Shown in pieces: positions 43,621 through 53,534 of a stretch of DNA of 64,000 nt. Position numbers and translations under genes: made by a program. Origin of the DNA: CBDAQV01 sp965199335 (GTDB lineage Bacteria > Pseudomonadota > Alphaproteobacteria > CALMVH01); contig CBDAQZ010000001.1 of the NCBI GenBank assembly GCA_965199335.1, positions 248,001-312,000 of the forward strand. The letters are read 5' to 3'. How positions within the stretch are numbered: the stretch's first letter is position 1; the number at the start of each line of letters is the position of its first letter. The notes beneath the pieces were generated by a model. That model was given only the letters and a program-made list of their open reading frames with translations. It was not told where the DNA came from and did not search any database.

Positions 43621-44949
43621 TCAGGGCATCCATTCTTCCGGCTCCGCCTGCGTCTGTGTTCCAGTCTCAAGCGCCTTCACCTCATGCGTGGCGCCTGCCT
43701 CCTGCGGGGGGAACCAGACGTAGGGGATGTTCTTCTTCTCCGCATAGGACATCTGGCGGGAGATCTTCTGGGGGGCGTGGTACATTTCCACCTTGATGCC
43801 GCGTCCGCGCAGGGTCCGGGCCAGCGCCTCGGTCGATTCCCGCAACTCCTCGCTCCACAGGATCACCAGCACGTCGGCGGGGGAGCGGCGGCCGGGCTGG
43901 ATCTGTTCGAAATGCTGCATGTAGCCGAACAGGCGCGTTACTCCCAGCGAGATACCGACGCCCGGCAGATTCTTGTTGATGAAGCCGCCGGCCAGATCGG
44001 CGTAACGGCCACCGGCCAGCACGCTGCTGGTCCCGGGCCGGTCGGCCAGTTTGCCCTCGTAGACCGTGCCGGTATAGTAGTCGAAGCCCCGCGCGATGGC
44101 GAGGTCGGCTATTGCCGCGCCTTCGGGGAGATGCTTCAGGCGCTCGATCACGAATGCCAGTTCTTCCAGGCCTTCGTCCAGCAACGGGTTCGAAACCCCA
44201 AGCGCTTTTACATGCGCCACGAAACCGGTATTGGCCGACTTGATCGTCGCGATCCGCATGGCGGCTTTTGCATTTTCCGTCGTGCCGCCTTCCAGCGCCG
44301 CGAGGGCAGTCAGCAGGTTCTCGGCAGTGATCTTGTCGCCCTTGTCGATCCAGCGGATCGCGCCGACATAGTCGCGGAAGCCGAGGCCGGTCAGGTAGCC
44401 CTCGAGGATCTTGCGATTACTGATGTGCATGCGCACACCCTTGACGCCGATCGCTTCGAGCGCCGCCTGGATCATCACCGGCATCTCGGCGTCGAAATGC
44501 AGGGGCAGGGAGTCGACGTTGATCACGTCGACATCGCACTGGAAGAATTCGCGTTCGCGGCCCAGCTGCGGGCGCTCACCGCGCCAAGCCTTCTGCATCT
44601 GGTAGCGCTTGAACGGGAACACCAGGTCGTTGAAGTGCTGGGCGGTGTAGCGCGCGAACGGCACGGTCAGGTCGTAGTGCAGCGCCAGGCGAGCCTCCTT
44701 GGCCTCGCCGTCCTCCATCTGCAGGCGCTCCAGCACGAAGATTTCCTTGTCGATCTCGCCCTTCGATCCCAGCGCCGCCAGCTCCTCCACGATCGGCGTC
44801 TCGATGCCGGCGAAGCCGAAGCTTTCGAACGTGGCGCGGATATTGTCGATCCATTGCTGCTCGACCGCGCGCCATTCGGGCAGCAATTCGGGAAAGCCGC
44901 TGATCGGGCGGGGGCGGTAGATGGATTTCTTTGGCTGGTCTGGGGTCAT
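43621..44949 (-). CDS. hisS: Histidyl-tRNA synthetase
   Basis: 442 residues, class II. Motif 1-3 features include RPRPISGFPELLPEWRAVEQ, the HisA box in DYYTGTVYEGKL with AGGRYADLAGG, EREFFQCDVDVI and ARYTAQHFNDLVFPFKRYQM (the arginine-bearing motif 2). The C-terminal anticodon-binding domain begins near residue 345 (RSPADVLVILWSEELRES). It charges tRNA-His. A single gene, convergent with the reductase and far from the other his gene in the window. Confidence 0.94.
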   Translation of the reverse strand: MTPDQPKKSIYRPRPISGFPELLPEWRAVEQQWIDNIRATFESFGFAGIETPIVEELAALGSKGEIDKEIFVLERLQMEDGEAKEARLALHYDLTVPFARYTAQHFNDLVFPFKRYQMQKAWRGERPQLGREREFFQCDVDVINVDSLPLHFDAEMPVMIQAALEAIGVKGVRMHISNRKILEGYLTGLGFRDYVGAIRWIDKGDKITAENLLTALAALEGGTTENAKAAMRIATIKSANTGFVAHVKALGVSNPLLDEGLEELAFVIERLKHLPEGAAIADLAIARGFDYYTGTVYEGKLADRPGTSSVLAGGRYADLAGGFINKNLPGVGISLGVTRLFGYMQHFEQIQPGRRSPADVLVILWSEELRESTEALARTLRGRGIKVEMYHAPQKISRQMSYAEKKNIPYVWFPPQEAGATHEVKALETGTQTQAEPEEWMP

Positions 44950-44989
44950 CAGCGGGTAATCACGTCGTCACCCGTTATTTGTCAACCGT

Positions 44990-45640
44990 TCAGCCGATAA
45001 AAGTGCAGGGTGGCGGTGTGTCGTCGCCTGGTTTCCGAACCAGGATCAGGTCGCGCAGTTGCTGTGTGGGCGTCGTGCCGCGCGCGGTCATAAGCGGCTC
45101 CATTTCCGCGCGCAATATACTTTTCGCGCCTGCCCATCTCGCGAAGTTCTGGATGGAGTCGTACGCCTGCAGAGGATCGAAAACCGCAAGTTCGCCAATG
45201 AATTCTGCACAGTCGCGTGCGGAATACTGCCCGAACTGGCCTTGGCTCATGGCACTCGCCGCATGCTTCTGGCAGACTTCCGCAAGGGCTTCCACGAGCC
45301 GGCCATGGCTTGCTTCAGATATCGGGAAGTTCAGGGTCTCCGGAACCGGCGTAATTTCCAGACTGGCAATAAAGGGCTTCATCTGTCCGCCCAGAATGCT
45401 GCGTGGCCCGGCCAGTTTTACAAATTGCCGCGCACTGTCGTGCGCTTTCAGCGAGTCATACACTGCAAGCTCGCGCAGGAATCCTAAACACTCGCGTCCG
45501 CTTGCTTCTCCGAATTGGCCCTGCTCGACCGTTCTTTGCGCCCGGATCTGGCAAACGTCGGCCAGTGCGCGCACGACATTTGCGTGTGTCTCCTTCGACA
45601 GCGTAATGTTGAACAGCAACTCGTCCGAGGCAGCAGTCAT
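44990..45640 (-). CDS. Hypothetical protein built from a tandem duplication
   Basis: 216 residues from ATG 45640. Two units of about 90 residues repeat: EQGQFGEASGRECLGFLREL then SQGQFGQYSARDCAEFIGEL, and AVYDSLKAHDSARQFVKLAG then AVFDPLQAYDSIQNFARWAG, each followed by a RSILGGQM/KSILRAEM turn. There is no signal peptide or membrane segment, and no known domain was recognised. TTG 45661 is a weaker start. An AT-rich inverted repeat lies upstream (45661-45686). Confidence 0.65.
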   Translation of the reverse strand: MTAASDELLFNITLSKETHANVVRALADVCQIRAQRTVEQGQFGEASGRECLGFLRELAVYDSLKAHDSARQFVKLAGPRSILGGQMKPFIASLEITPVPETLNFPISEASHGRLVEALAEVCQKHAASAMSQGQFGQYSARDCAEFIGELAVFDPLQAYDSIQNFARWAGAKSILRAEMEPLMTARGTTPTQQLRDLILVRKPGDDTPPPCTFIG

Positions 45641-45712
45641 GAATGGGTCTATCGATTGCAATAATTATTCTTTTATTAATAATTATAAAGCGGCATATGT
45701 CAATCTACTTTT

Positions 45713-47533
45713 TCACCGCGTCTTCTCGTCAAAAAGCCCCGTTAGCTGGTCCATGACTGTACCGCCCAGCTGGTCGACATCGATGATCGTTACGGCGCGG
45801 CGGTAATAACGCGTTACGTCGTGGCCGATGCCGATGGCCACCAGTTCCACCGGGCTGCGGGCCTCGATATGGGCAATGACATAGCGCAAATGCTGTTCCA
45901 GGTAATTGCTGGCGTTGACCGACAGCGTGCTGTCGTCGACCGGGGCACCGTCGGAGATCACCATCAGGATGCGGCGCTGTTCGCACCGGGCCAGCAGCCG
46001 GTCATGCGCCCATAGCAGCGCCTCGCCGTCGATGTTCTCCTTCAGAAGGCCCTCGCGCAGCATCAGGCCCAGGTTGCGCCGTGCCCGCCGCCACGGCGCG
46101 TCAGCTGCCTTGTAGACGATATGGCGCACGTCGTTCAGCCTACCGGGGGCCATCGGCTTGTTGGCCGCCAGCCATTTTTCGCGCGACTGGCCACCCTTCC
46201 ATGCGCGGGTGGTGAAGCCAAGTATCTCGACCTTGACGCCGCACCGCTCCAGCGTGCGCGCCAGAATGTCGGCGGTGATCGCGGCGCTGGTGATGGGGCG
46301 GCCGCGCATCGAGCCGGAATTGTCGATCAGCAGCGTAACGACGGTGTCGCGGAACTCGGTCTGCTTTTCCTGCTTGAACGATAGCGGCACGACCGGGTTG
46401 GCGACGATCCGGGCGAGGCGGGCGGCGTCAAGGATGCCTTCCTCGAGATCGAAGCTCCACGAGCGCAGCTGCTGCGCCAGCAGCTTGCGCTGCAATCGGT
46501 TCGCCAGCCGCGAGATGACACCGTGCAGATGCAGCAGCTGATGATCCAGCAGGGCGCGCAGCCGGGTCAGTTCCTCCGCGTCGCACAGCTCCTCAGCCGT
46601 CGCTTCCTCGTCGAAGGCGCGGGTGAAGACGGTATAGGCCGACGATTGACCTGCACCTTCCTCCGTTCGTTCGCCGGCGCGTGGCTGCGAACCCTCGATT
46701 TCCTCCCCGGCCTCGCCGGCGGACGGCTGCATGACGATCTCCTCCATGCCGATCTCGTCCGACTGCTCGCTCTGCGCGTCGCCGCTATCGCTGGCATCGG
46801 GGCTGTTCTCGTCATCCTCGCCGCCGCCGCCGCCGACGTCGCCATCGGGGCCGTTGTCGCTGGCGTCCTGTTCCTCGCCGCTTTCCTGCGGCTCGGGCTC
46901 TGCGTCCTCGCCTGGGGCGACATCCAGGTCCGACAGGATCCTGCGACTTTCGGCGGCATAGGCGTCCTGGTCGTCCATCAGGGCGGGCAGGTGATGCAGG
47001 CGCTTGCCGATCCTGTCCTCGATCATCGGCCTCCAGGCCGATACCAGCGCGCGCGCTGCCACGGGCACCGGCTCGCCGGTCATCGCCTCGCGCGCCAGCA
47101 GCCGCAATACCTCATGTACCGGCACGTCCTCGCGCTTCTTTAGGCTTTCGTAGCCCTGGCGCTTGTAGCGATCGTCCAGGGCCGCGCCCAGATTCATAGC
47201 AACGCCAGGCATTGCGGTCGCGCCCAGCGCCTCGATCCGCGCCTGTTCCAAAGCGTCGAATGCGTTGCGCGCCTGGGTTTCGGACGGCGTGCGCTGGCTA
47301 TGGAGATCGATATCATGATGGCGAAAGCGCAAGGCAGCGGCATCGGCGGCCCCGCGTACAATGGCGATGTCGGCGGGATCGAGGTCGCGCCCCGGCTGCG
47401 GTACGCGCGCCCGGTTGCCGGTGACGCCCTGCGGCTCGGTCGAGAACTGCACTTCCACATCGCGGCCCGCGATCGCCCTCAGCGCGCCTGCCGTGGCCCG
47501 TTTGAACAGTTCTAGCGCGGTTTCTTCCTTCAT
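45713..47533 (-). CDS. cobT: Aerobic cobaltochelatase subunit CobT
   Basis: 606 residues from ATG 47533. With CobS (and CobN elsewhere) it inserts cobalt into hydrogenobyrinic acid diamide with ATP in the aerobic cobalamin pathway. The long acidic centre (EDAEPEPQESGEEQDASDNG and further) and the C-terminal von Willebrand A domain with MIDAS motif LIDNSGSMRG are typical. CobT-type genes are also kept without a full cobalamin pathway in some alphaproteobacteria. The gene follows cobS by 7 bases on the same strand. Confidence 0.93.
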   Translation of the reverse strand: MKEETALELFKRATAGALRAIAGRDVEVQFSTEPQGVTGNRARVPQPGRDLDPADIAIVRGAADAAALRFRHHDIDLHSQRTPSETQARNAFDALEQARIEALGATAMPGVAMNLGAALDDRYKRQGYESLKKREDVPVHEVLRLLAREAMTGEPVPVAARALVSAWRPMIEDRIGKRLHHLPALMDDQDAYAAESRRILSDLDVAPGEDAEPEPQESGEEQDASDNGPDGDVGGGGGEDDENSPDASDSGDAQSEQSDEIGMEEIVMQPSAGEAGEEIEGSQPRAGERTEEGAGQSSAYTVFTRAFDEEATAEELCDAEELTRLRALLDHQLLHLHGVISRLANRLQRKLLAQQLRSWSFDLEEGILDAARLARIVANPVVPLSFKQEKQTEFRDTVVTLLIDNSGSMRGRPITSAAITADILARTLERCGVKVEILGFTTRAWKGGQSREKWLAANKPMAPGRLNDVRHIVYKAADAPWRRARRNLGLMLREGLLKENIDGEALLWAHDRLLARCEQRRILMVISDGAPVDDSTLSVNASNYLEQHLRYVIAHIEARSPVELVAIGIGHDVTRYYRRAVTIIDVDQLGGTVMDQLTGLFDEKTR

Positions 47534-47540
47534 GGGCGGC

Positions 47541-48527
47541 TCACGCCACCGCCTTTTTTCCCTCGCCCAGCTCGACACCGAAGCAGCGCTGGTAATATTC
47601 CGCGATGGTCGCCCGTTCCAGCTCGTCGCATTTGTTCAGGAAGGTCAGGCGGAAGGCGAACGGCATATCCTCGAAGATCTCGATGTTCTCGGCCCAGGTG
47701 ATGACGGTACGGGGCGACATCACGGTGGAGATATCTCCTGCGATGAAGCCGCTGCGGGTCAGCTCTGCCAGGCGAACCATCGCGCCGACCATGTCGCGGC
47801 CGATCTCCTGCTTGCCTTGCAGCGCCTTGTTGCGGGAGAGCTTGGCCAGCACGATCTCGACCTCGGCATCGTGCGGCAGATAGTTCAGCGTCGTGACGAT
47901 GTTCCAGCGGTCCATCTGGCCTTGGTTGATCTGCTGCGTGCCGTGATAGAGGCCGGTCGTATCGCCAAGACCGATCGTATTGGCGGTGGCGAACAGGCGG
48001 AAGGCGGGGTGGGCGCGGATGACGCGGTTCTGGTCCAGCAGGGTCAGCTTGCCCTCGGTCTCCAGCACGCGCTGGATCACGAACATGACATCGGGCCGTC
48101 CGGCATCGTATTCATCGAATACCAGCGCGCACGCGCTTTGCAGCGCCCAGGGCAGGATGCCTTCGCGGAATTCGGTGATCTGTTTACCGTCCTTCAAAAC
48201 GATCGCGTCCTTGCCGACCAGGTCGATGCGGCTGATATGGCTGTCAAGGTTGATGCGCACGCACGGCCAGTTCAGGCGGGCGGCGACCTGCTCGATATGG
48301 GTAGACTTGCCCGTGCCGTGATACCCCTGCACAACGACGCGGCGGTTGTAGGCAAAGCCCGCCAGAATCGCCAGCGTGGTATCGTGGTCGAAGCGGTAGC
48401 TTTCGTCTATATCGGGTACGTATTCCGAACTCTGGCTGAAAGCGGGGACGGTCAGGTCGCTATCGATGCCGAAGGTCTGCCGCGTGGAAAGCGTTATGTC
48501 CGGCAATCCGGCTTCTGCGACAGGCAT
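47541..48527 (-). CDS. cobS: Aerobic cobaltochelatase subunit CobS
   Basis: 328 residues, AAA+ ATPase. Walker A is GYHGTGKSTHIEQVAARL and Walker B is ALVFDEYDAGRPDVMF; RLFATANTIGLGDTTGLYHG and the sensor region DRWNIVTTLNYLPHDAE are typical of the MoxR/CobS group. It powers cobalt chelation with CobT. It sits in a three-gene run (J-domain protein, cobS, cobT), a common alphaproteobacterial arrangement. CobN is not in the window. Confidence 0.93.
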   Translation of the reverse strand: MPVAEAGLPDITLSTRQTFGIDSDLTVPAFSQSSEYVPDIDESYRFDHDTTLAILAGFAYNRRVVVQGYHGTGKSTHIEQVAARLNWPCVRINLDSHISRIDLVGKDAIVLKDGKQITEFREGILPWALQSACALVFDEYDAGRPDVMFVIQRVLETEGKLTLLDQNRVIRAHPAFRLFATANTIGLGDTTGLYHGTQQINQGQMDRWNIVTTLNYLPHDAEVEIVLAKLSRNKALQGKQEIGRDMVGAMVRLAELTRSGFIAGDISTVMSPRTVITWAENIEIFEDMPFAFRLTFLNKCDELERATIAEYYQRCFGVELGEGKKAVA

Positions 48528-48546
48528 GCGTTCACTCCAAAATGTG

Positions 48547-49092
48547 TCAGGCCACTTTGTCGAGTTCGTGCGCGCGTTTCAAGACATGGAATGCCTGGCT
48601 GATGCTCTTGAACCGTTCCTCGGCGCTGCGGTCGCCGCCGTTGCGGTCGGGGTGATGTTTCTTGACCAGCTCGCGGTACTTGGCCTTTACCACCGTGAAA
48701 TTGGCGCTTTCGGCGAGCCCAAGCGTTTCCAGCGCCTTGCTTTCGGGCGTATGCCTGCGTGGCTGCGCGGATTCGTGAGGCTCGTAGCCATAGAAGCCGC
48801 TGCTGTCGTAAATCGTATGACGCAAACGCTCTTCCATGCGTACGGCGGCGCCGGGCGGCCATGTCGGACGGTCCCAGACCGTACTGCGCCGGATCTCGCT
48901 TTCGATTTCGTCCTCGCTCATGCCCTGGCAGTAATTCCAGGATTTGTTGTAGGCACGGACATGGTCGAGGCAGAACCAGTGATAATCGTTCAGGTTATCG
49001 CGGGATTTGGGCGCCCGGAATTCGCCATCCTCGTAACAGTCGGGGTGGTCGCAGCCACGTGGCTGATCGGGGAAATGGTCGCTGGACGCCAT
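48547..49092 (-). CDS. J-domain protein upstream of cobS
   Basis: 181 residues from ATG 49092. The C-terminal part is a J domain with the HPD triad in KKHHPDRNGGDRSAEERF. The N-terminal part holds CDHPDCYEDGEFRAP and HWFCLDHVRAYNKSWNYCQG, with cysteine/histidine pairs that may bind zinc. Such a protein usually lies beside cobS-cobT and may load the chelatase or other clients onto DnaK. It is separate from the main dnaJ at 24051-25187. Confidence 0.8.
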   Translation of the reverse strand: MASSDHFPDQPRGCDHPDCYEDGEFRAPKSRDNLNDYHWFCLDHVRAYNKSWNYCQGMSEDEIESEIRRSTVWDRPTWPPGAAVRMEERLRHTIYDSSGFYGYEPHESAQPRRHTPESKALETLGLAESANFTVVKAKYRELVKKHHPDRNGGDRSAEERFKSISQAFHVLKRAHELDKVA

Positions 49093-49230
49093 TTGAAAGA
49101 GTATGGGGCCGTTGCGGCAAAATAACAAGATTTACACTTGATACCAATCGCCATAATGCCCTTGCGGGTTGCGTTGCTCTCCAGTATAACACGTACAGGT
49201 ATATAAATAAGTTCAGCGAAGAGCATAGCA

Positions 49231-49602
49231 ATGGCAAACCTAGCCGGCTTTAAATCCGACGAGTTCAAAACGAACGAAAGTTCATTGATAAATCGGAATA
49301 TCGTTGTCAACGGGCGTCGAACCAGCATAAGGCTGGAATCGGAGATGTGGAATGACCTCCACGACATTTGCAAGCGTGAAGGAAAATCGCTGCACGAAAT
49401 GTGCACTCTGGTAAATGCCAGCAAGAAGCCACGCCGTTCCCTGACATCCGCTATCCGTGTGTTTCTGCTGGGCTATTACCGTGCCGCGGCGACGGAAGAC
49501 GGGCACACCAGGGCAGGACACGGCGAGGGCTATCAGATCGGTCGCAAAATTATCGCCACCACGGAAAACCTTGTCCAGGCGAGCATTCCCCACAAGAGCT
49601 AG
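49231..49602 (+). CDS. Ribbon-helix-helix domain protein
   Basis: 123 residues. A ribbon-helix-helix-like core is seen at residues about 24-80: NIVVNGRRTSIRLESEMW as the strand and first helix, then LHDICKREGKSLHEMCTLV. The C-terminal part (SLTSAIRVFLLGYYRAAATE) belongs to the same family. These proteins bind DNA as dimers or act in regulation; targets are unknown. It stands alone, divergent from the J-domain gene, with an AT-rich leader of about 140 bases. Confidence 0.75.
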   Translation: MANLAGFKSDEFKTNESSLINRNIVVNGRRTSIRLESEMWNDLHDICKREGKSLHEMCTLVNASKKPRRSLTSAIRVFLLGYYRAAATEDGHTRAGHGEGYQIGRKIIATTENLVQASIPHKS

Positions 49603-49655
49603 CACATCCAAGCCGATCACGCCCACAACCGGGGTGCGATCGGTAAGCCATAAGA

Positions 49656-50630
49656 TTACGGCGCAACCTGGGTCTGCGGCAGTTGCAACGGCGCGGTCGC
49701 AGGCGACGGCGCGGACGGTTGACCTGCGGGAGCCGCAGGCGGTGTCGACGGCGGCAGCGAGGTTTCCGGGCTGCCATCGACGTTGAAGGCCTGAATCTTG
49801 CTGCTCTTGGCCAGTTCCACGATACGCTGCTGTACCGCGCGCTGCATCAGCTGGGCGCGCAACTGAGGCTTTGCGTCCTCGAAGCTCGGGATCTTTGACG
49901 GACGCTTGTCGAGAGCCTGGATCACATGGAAGCCGAAGCTCGTCTTGACCGGAGTCTTCGTGTAGCTGCCGGGTTGCAGGGCAAAGGCGGCTTCGGAGAA
50001 TGTCGGGTCCATGTTGCCCTTGGTGAAATAGCCCAGATCGCCGCCATCGGCAGCGTTGCCCTTGTCGATCGACTTTTCCTTGGCCAGCTTCTCGAAATCG
50101 GCGCCGCCGTCCAGCTGCTTGATGATGTCCTTGGCCTCGTCCTCGGTCTTTACCAGGATATGACGGGCGTGGACCTCGTCCTGCTTGGGCTGGGTTTTCA
50201 CGGCTTCATCATAAGCCTGTCGCATCTTGTCTTCGGTCGCTGCCGGGGCTGCGATCTTGCTGAAGTACTCGTTGGTCACGATCTGCTGCTGGGCCATCGC
50301 CTCGGCGCGCTTTACCTCGGGGGCATTCTGTACACCTTCACGCATGCCCTGCTGGTAGGCCAGCTTGCGCGAGATCAGGTCGTTACGGACCTTGTCGAAC
50401 ACCTGCGGATCGCTGAGCGAGATGTGCTTGCCCGGCGGCAGCATCTGCTGCAGGGCCGCCTCGACCTCGGATTTATGGATTACATCGCCGTTTACGCTGG
50501 CCACGATAGGGTCGTTTGGATCGCTGGATACGGCCGCATCGTGCTTCTTTGCCGCGAAGGCAGGCATCGAAACCAGCAGTGAACCGGCGACACCAGCCGC
50601 TACAACCGCGCCGAACAGGGGACGTGACAT
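49656..50630 (-). CDS. Periplasmic parvulin-type peptidyl-prolyl isomerase
   Basis: 324 residues from ATG 50630, with GGAG 6 bases upstream. The signal peptide is PLFGAVVAAGVAGSLLVSMP followed by AFA. An N-terminal chaperone helix region contains VNGDVIHKSEVEAALQQML, and the rotamase domain spans about residues 175-270 with EVHARHILVKTEDEAKDII, GGDLGYFTKGNM and KTSFGFHVIQALDKRP. The C-terminus is Pro/Ala-rich. It resembles PrsA/PpiD/SurA-type folding factors for envelope proteins. It is divergent from secA, which fits a role in exported-protein folding. Confidence 0.88.
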   Translation of the reverse strand: MSRPLFGAVVAAGVAGSLLVSMPAFAAKKHDAAVSSDPNDPIVASVNGDVIHKSEVEAALQQMLPPGKHISLSDPQVFDKVRNDLISRKLAYQQGMREGVQNAPEVKRAEAMAQQQIVTNEYFSKIAAPAATEDKMRQAYDEAVKTQPKQDEVHARHILVKTEDEAKDIIKQLDGGADFEKLAKEKSIDKGNAADGGDLGYFTKGNMDPTFSEAAFALQPGSYTKTPVKTSFGFHVIQALDKRPSKIPSFEDAKPQLRAQLMQRAVQQRIVELAKSSKIQAFNVDGSPETSLPPSTPPAAPAGQPSAPSPATAPLQLPQTQVAP

Positions 50631-50804
50631 GAAAGACTCCAGCGATATGTTAGTGAATGGCACGCGTTCTGGCATGATTTGCAGCACGCGGCAAGGAACC
50701 TCTTTAAACTCTCTCGTCAATGCTCAAATTATGGTATTGCCACTTCGCTTTGTGTCACGCCGGGATCGTCCCGGCTTTCGCCGCTGAAATCTGGAGTTGT
50801 GTTC

Positions 50805-53534
50805 GTGATTGGATTGGCACGTAAAATATTTGGTACAGCGAACGAGCGTGCCGTTCGTTCGCTTCGGCAGGCCGTCGCAGAGATCAATGGGCTCGAAGCT
50901 TCGATTTCCGCCATGGACGACGAGACGCTGAAGGACCAGACTCGCAAGTTTCGCGAGCGGTTGAACGCAGGCGAAGACCTGGAAGACCTGTTGCCAGAAG
51001 CGTTTGCAACCGTGCGCGAGGCGGCAAGGCGGACCATCGGCCAGCGCCATTTCGATGTACAGCTGATGGGCGGCATCATACTGCACCAGGGCAAGATCGC
51101 GGAAATGCGGACGGGCGAGGGCAAAACGCTGGTGGCGACGCTGGCCGTTTACCTGAACGCGTTGCCGGGCAAGGGCGTGCATGTCGTCACCGTCAACGAC
51201 TACCTGGCGCAGCGCGACGGCGAGGGCATGGGCCGGATCTACAATTTCCTCGGTCTTACCACCGGTTGCATCGTCCACGATCTGTCTGACGAGCAGCGCC
51301 GCCAGGCCTATGCCGCCGACGTGACCTATGGTACGAACAACGAGCTGGGTTTCGATTTCCTGCGCGACAACATGAAGTACAGCGCCGCCGATCTGGTGCA
51401 GCGCCCGTTCAATTTTGCCATCGTCGACGAGGTCGATTCGATCCTGATCGACGAAGCCCGAACGCCGTTGATCATATCCGGCCCCGCCGAAGGTTCATCC
51501 GAACTGTACCAGAAAATCGACGAGGTAATTCCCGAGTTGAACCCGGACGTCGATTTTGAAAAGGACGAAAAGCAGCGCAACGTCTCCCTGACCGAGGAGG
51601 GCGTGGAGCACGTCGAGGAAATCCTGCGTGCCCGCGGCCTGATGGAAAGCGGCGGCCTTTACGATGCGCAGAACGTCACCCTGGTGCACCATGTCAACCA
51701 GGCCCTGCGCGCCTACGTCCTGTTCGCCCGCGACGTCAATTACATCATCAAGGACGACAAGGTGGTCCTGATCGACGAGTTCACGGGCCGAATGACGCCG
51801 GGCCGCCGCTATTCCGAGGGGCTGCACCAGGCGCTGGAAGCCAAGGAACGGGTTACGGTGCAGGAGGAAAACCAGACCCTCGCCTCCATCACGTTCCAGA
51901 ACTATTTCCGTCTTTATCCCAAGCTGGCGGGAATGACGGGTACGGCGATGACCGAGGCGGGCGAATTCTCGGAAATCTATAAGCTGGATGTGGTCGAGAT
52001 GCCGACCAACAAGCCGGTCATGCGCGTCGACGAGCACGACGAAATATATCGTACCGCCCAGGAAAAGAACGCCGCGATCGCATCGCTGGTAGACGAGATC
52101 CGTCAGCGCCAGCAGCCGATCCTGGTCGGCACGACCTCGATCGAGAAGTCGGAACAGCTGGCTGAAGCGTTGAAGAACCGCCGGATTCCGCATCAGGTGC
52201 TGAACGCGCGCTATCACGAGCAGGAAGCGCACATCATCGCGCAGGCCGGACGTCCCGGCGCCGTCACCATCGCAACCAACATGGCCGGGCGCGGCACCGA
52301 CATCAAGCTGGGCGGCAATCTGGAAATGCGCCTCGACGAGCTTTCCGACGATCAGGAAGTCGACCAGATCGACCGGCTCCAGCTTGAAAACAATATCCGC
52401 AGCGAGATAGAAATTGCCCAGGGCCAGGCACTTGCGGCGGGCGGTCTGTACGTGATCGGCACCGAGCGTCACGAATCGCGCCGTATAGACAACCAGCTGC
52501 GCGGCCGTGCCGGGCGCCAGGGCGACCCGGGGGCGTCCAAGTTCTTCCTGTCGCTGGAAGACGACCTGATGCGGATTTTCGGGTCCAACCGCATGGATAC
52601 CGTGCTGCAACGCTTCGGCCTGAAGGAGGGCGAGGCTATCGTCCATCCGTGGATCAACAAGGCGCTGCAAAGGGCGCAGCAGAAGGTCGAGCAGCAGAAC
52701 TTCGAGGCGCGCAAGGAAGTCCTGAAATACGACGACGTGATGAACGACCAGCGCAAGGTGATCTACGAGCAGCGGCGCGAGATCATCTCCGCGGCAAACG
52801 TTACGGACCTGGTGCGCGATATGCGCCACGATGTGATCCACGACATGGTCGCACGGTCTATCCCCACCCACGCCTATGCCGAGCAATGGGACATCGACAC
52901 GCTGGCGAACGAAACGGTCGGTATCCTGAACCTGACAGTGCCGGTAAGGGAGTGGGCGGCCGAGGAGGGCATCGCCGAAACCGAAATCATCGAGCGCCTG
53001 CTTGTCGCCTCGGACGAGAAAATAGCCGAGCAGGCACGGGTATTCGGTGAGATGACGACCGAGCTGGAGCGCAGCATGCTGCTGCAGGCGCTCGATAACG
53101 GCTGGAAAGAACACCTGCTGGCGATGGACCACCTCAAACAGGGCATCCGGTTGCGCGGTTACGGCCAGCGCGATCCTCTGACCGAGTACAAGCGCGAAGC
53201 CTTCGAATTGTTCGACGGCATGCTGAACCACCTGCGCGAGCAGGTGACCCGCGTGTTGAGCCACATTGAGCCGCGCATGATGGTGCAAGCGGCGCCGATG
53301 CCGTTCGAGGGCGAGCATCAGGAATTGCGCTACGATCTGGCGGTCGACGAGCCGATGCCGGGCGAACAGACGGTAACTTTCAACGAAGGCGGCCTGCTGC
53401 ACAAGGTGGACCGTTCGCTGGTGGCTCCGGTCGATCCGAACGACCCCGAAAGCTGGGGCAAGGTTTCGCGCAACGAGCTTTGCCCGTGCGGCAGCGGCAA
53501 GAAATACAAGCATTGCCACGGTCAATCGCTGTAA
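50805..53534 (+). CDS. secA: Protein translocase ATPase SecA
   Basis: 909 residues from GTG 50805 (then IGLARKIFGTANERAVRS); GTG 50799 is equally in frame. SecA drives preproteins through SecYEG by ATP hydrolysis. Markers are the Walker A region MRTGEGKTLVATLAVYLN, VDEVDSILIDEARTPLIISG, GTTSIEKSEQLAEAL, TNMAGRGTDIKLGG and the C-terminal zinc-binding tail CPCGSGKKYKHCHG, which binds SecB and phospholipid. The length is normal. It is divergent from the prolyl isomerase and precedes a hybrid kinase with a 230-base gap. Confidence 0.97.
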   Translation: MIGLARKIFGTANERAVRSLRQAVAEINGLEASISAMDDETLKDQTRKFRERLNAGEDLEDLLPEAFATVREAARRTIGQRHFDVQLMGGIILHQGKIAEMRTGEGKTLVATLAVYLNALPGKGVHVVTVNDYLAQRDGEGMGRIYNFLGLTTGCIVHDLSDEQRRQAYAADVTYGTNNELGFDFLRDNMKYSAADLVQRPFNFAIVDEVDSILIDEARTPLIISGPAEGSSELYQKIDEVIPELNPDVDFEKDEKQRNVSLTEEGVEHVEEILRARGLMESGGLYDAQNVTLVHHVNQALRAYVLFARDVNYIIKDDKVVLIDEFTGRMTPGRRYSEGLHQALEAKERVTVQEENQTLASITFQNYFRLYPKLAGMTGTAMTEAGEFSEIYKLDVVEMPTNKPVMRVDEHDEIYRTAQEKNAAIASLVDEIRQRQQPILVGTTSIEKSEQLAEALKNRRIPHQVLNARYHEQEAHIIAQAGRPGAVTIATNMAGRGTDIKLGGNLEMRLDELSDDQEVDQIDRLQLENNIRSEIEIAQGQALAAGGLYVIGTERHESRRIDNQLRGRAGRQGDPGASKFFLSLEDDLMRIFGSNRMDTVLQRFGLKEGEAIVHPWINKALQRAQQKVEQQNFEARKEVLKYDDVMNDQRKVIYEQRREIISAANVTDLVRDMRHDVIHDMVARSIPTHAYAEQWDIDTLANETVGILNLTVPVREWAAEEGIAETEIIERLLVASDEKIAEQARVFGEMTTELERSMLLQALDNGWKEHLLAMDHLKQGIRLRGYGQRDPLTEYKREAFELFDGMLNHLREQVTRVLSHIEPRMMVQAAPMPFEGEHQELRYDLAVDEPMPGEQTVTFNEGGLLHKVDRSLVAPVDPNDPESWGKVSRNELCPCGSGKKYKHCHGQSL

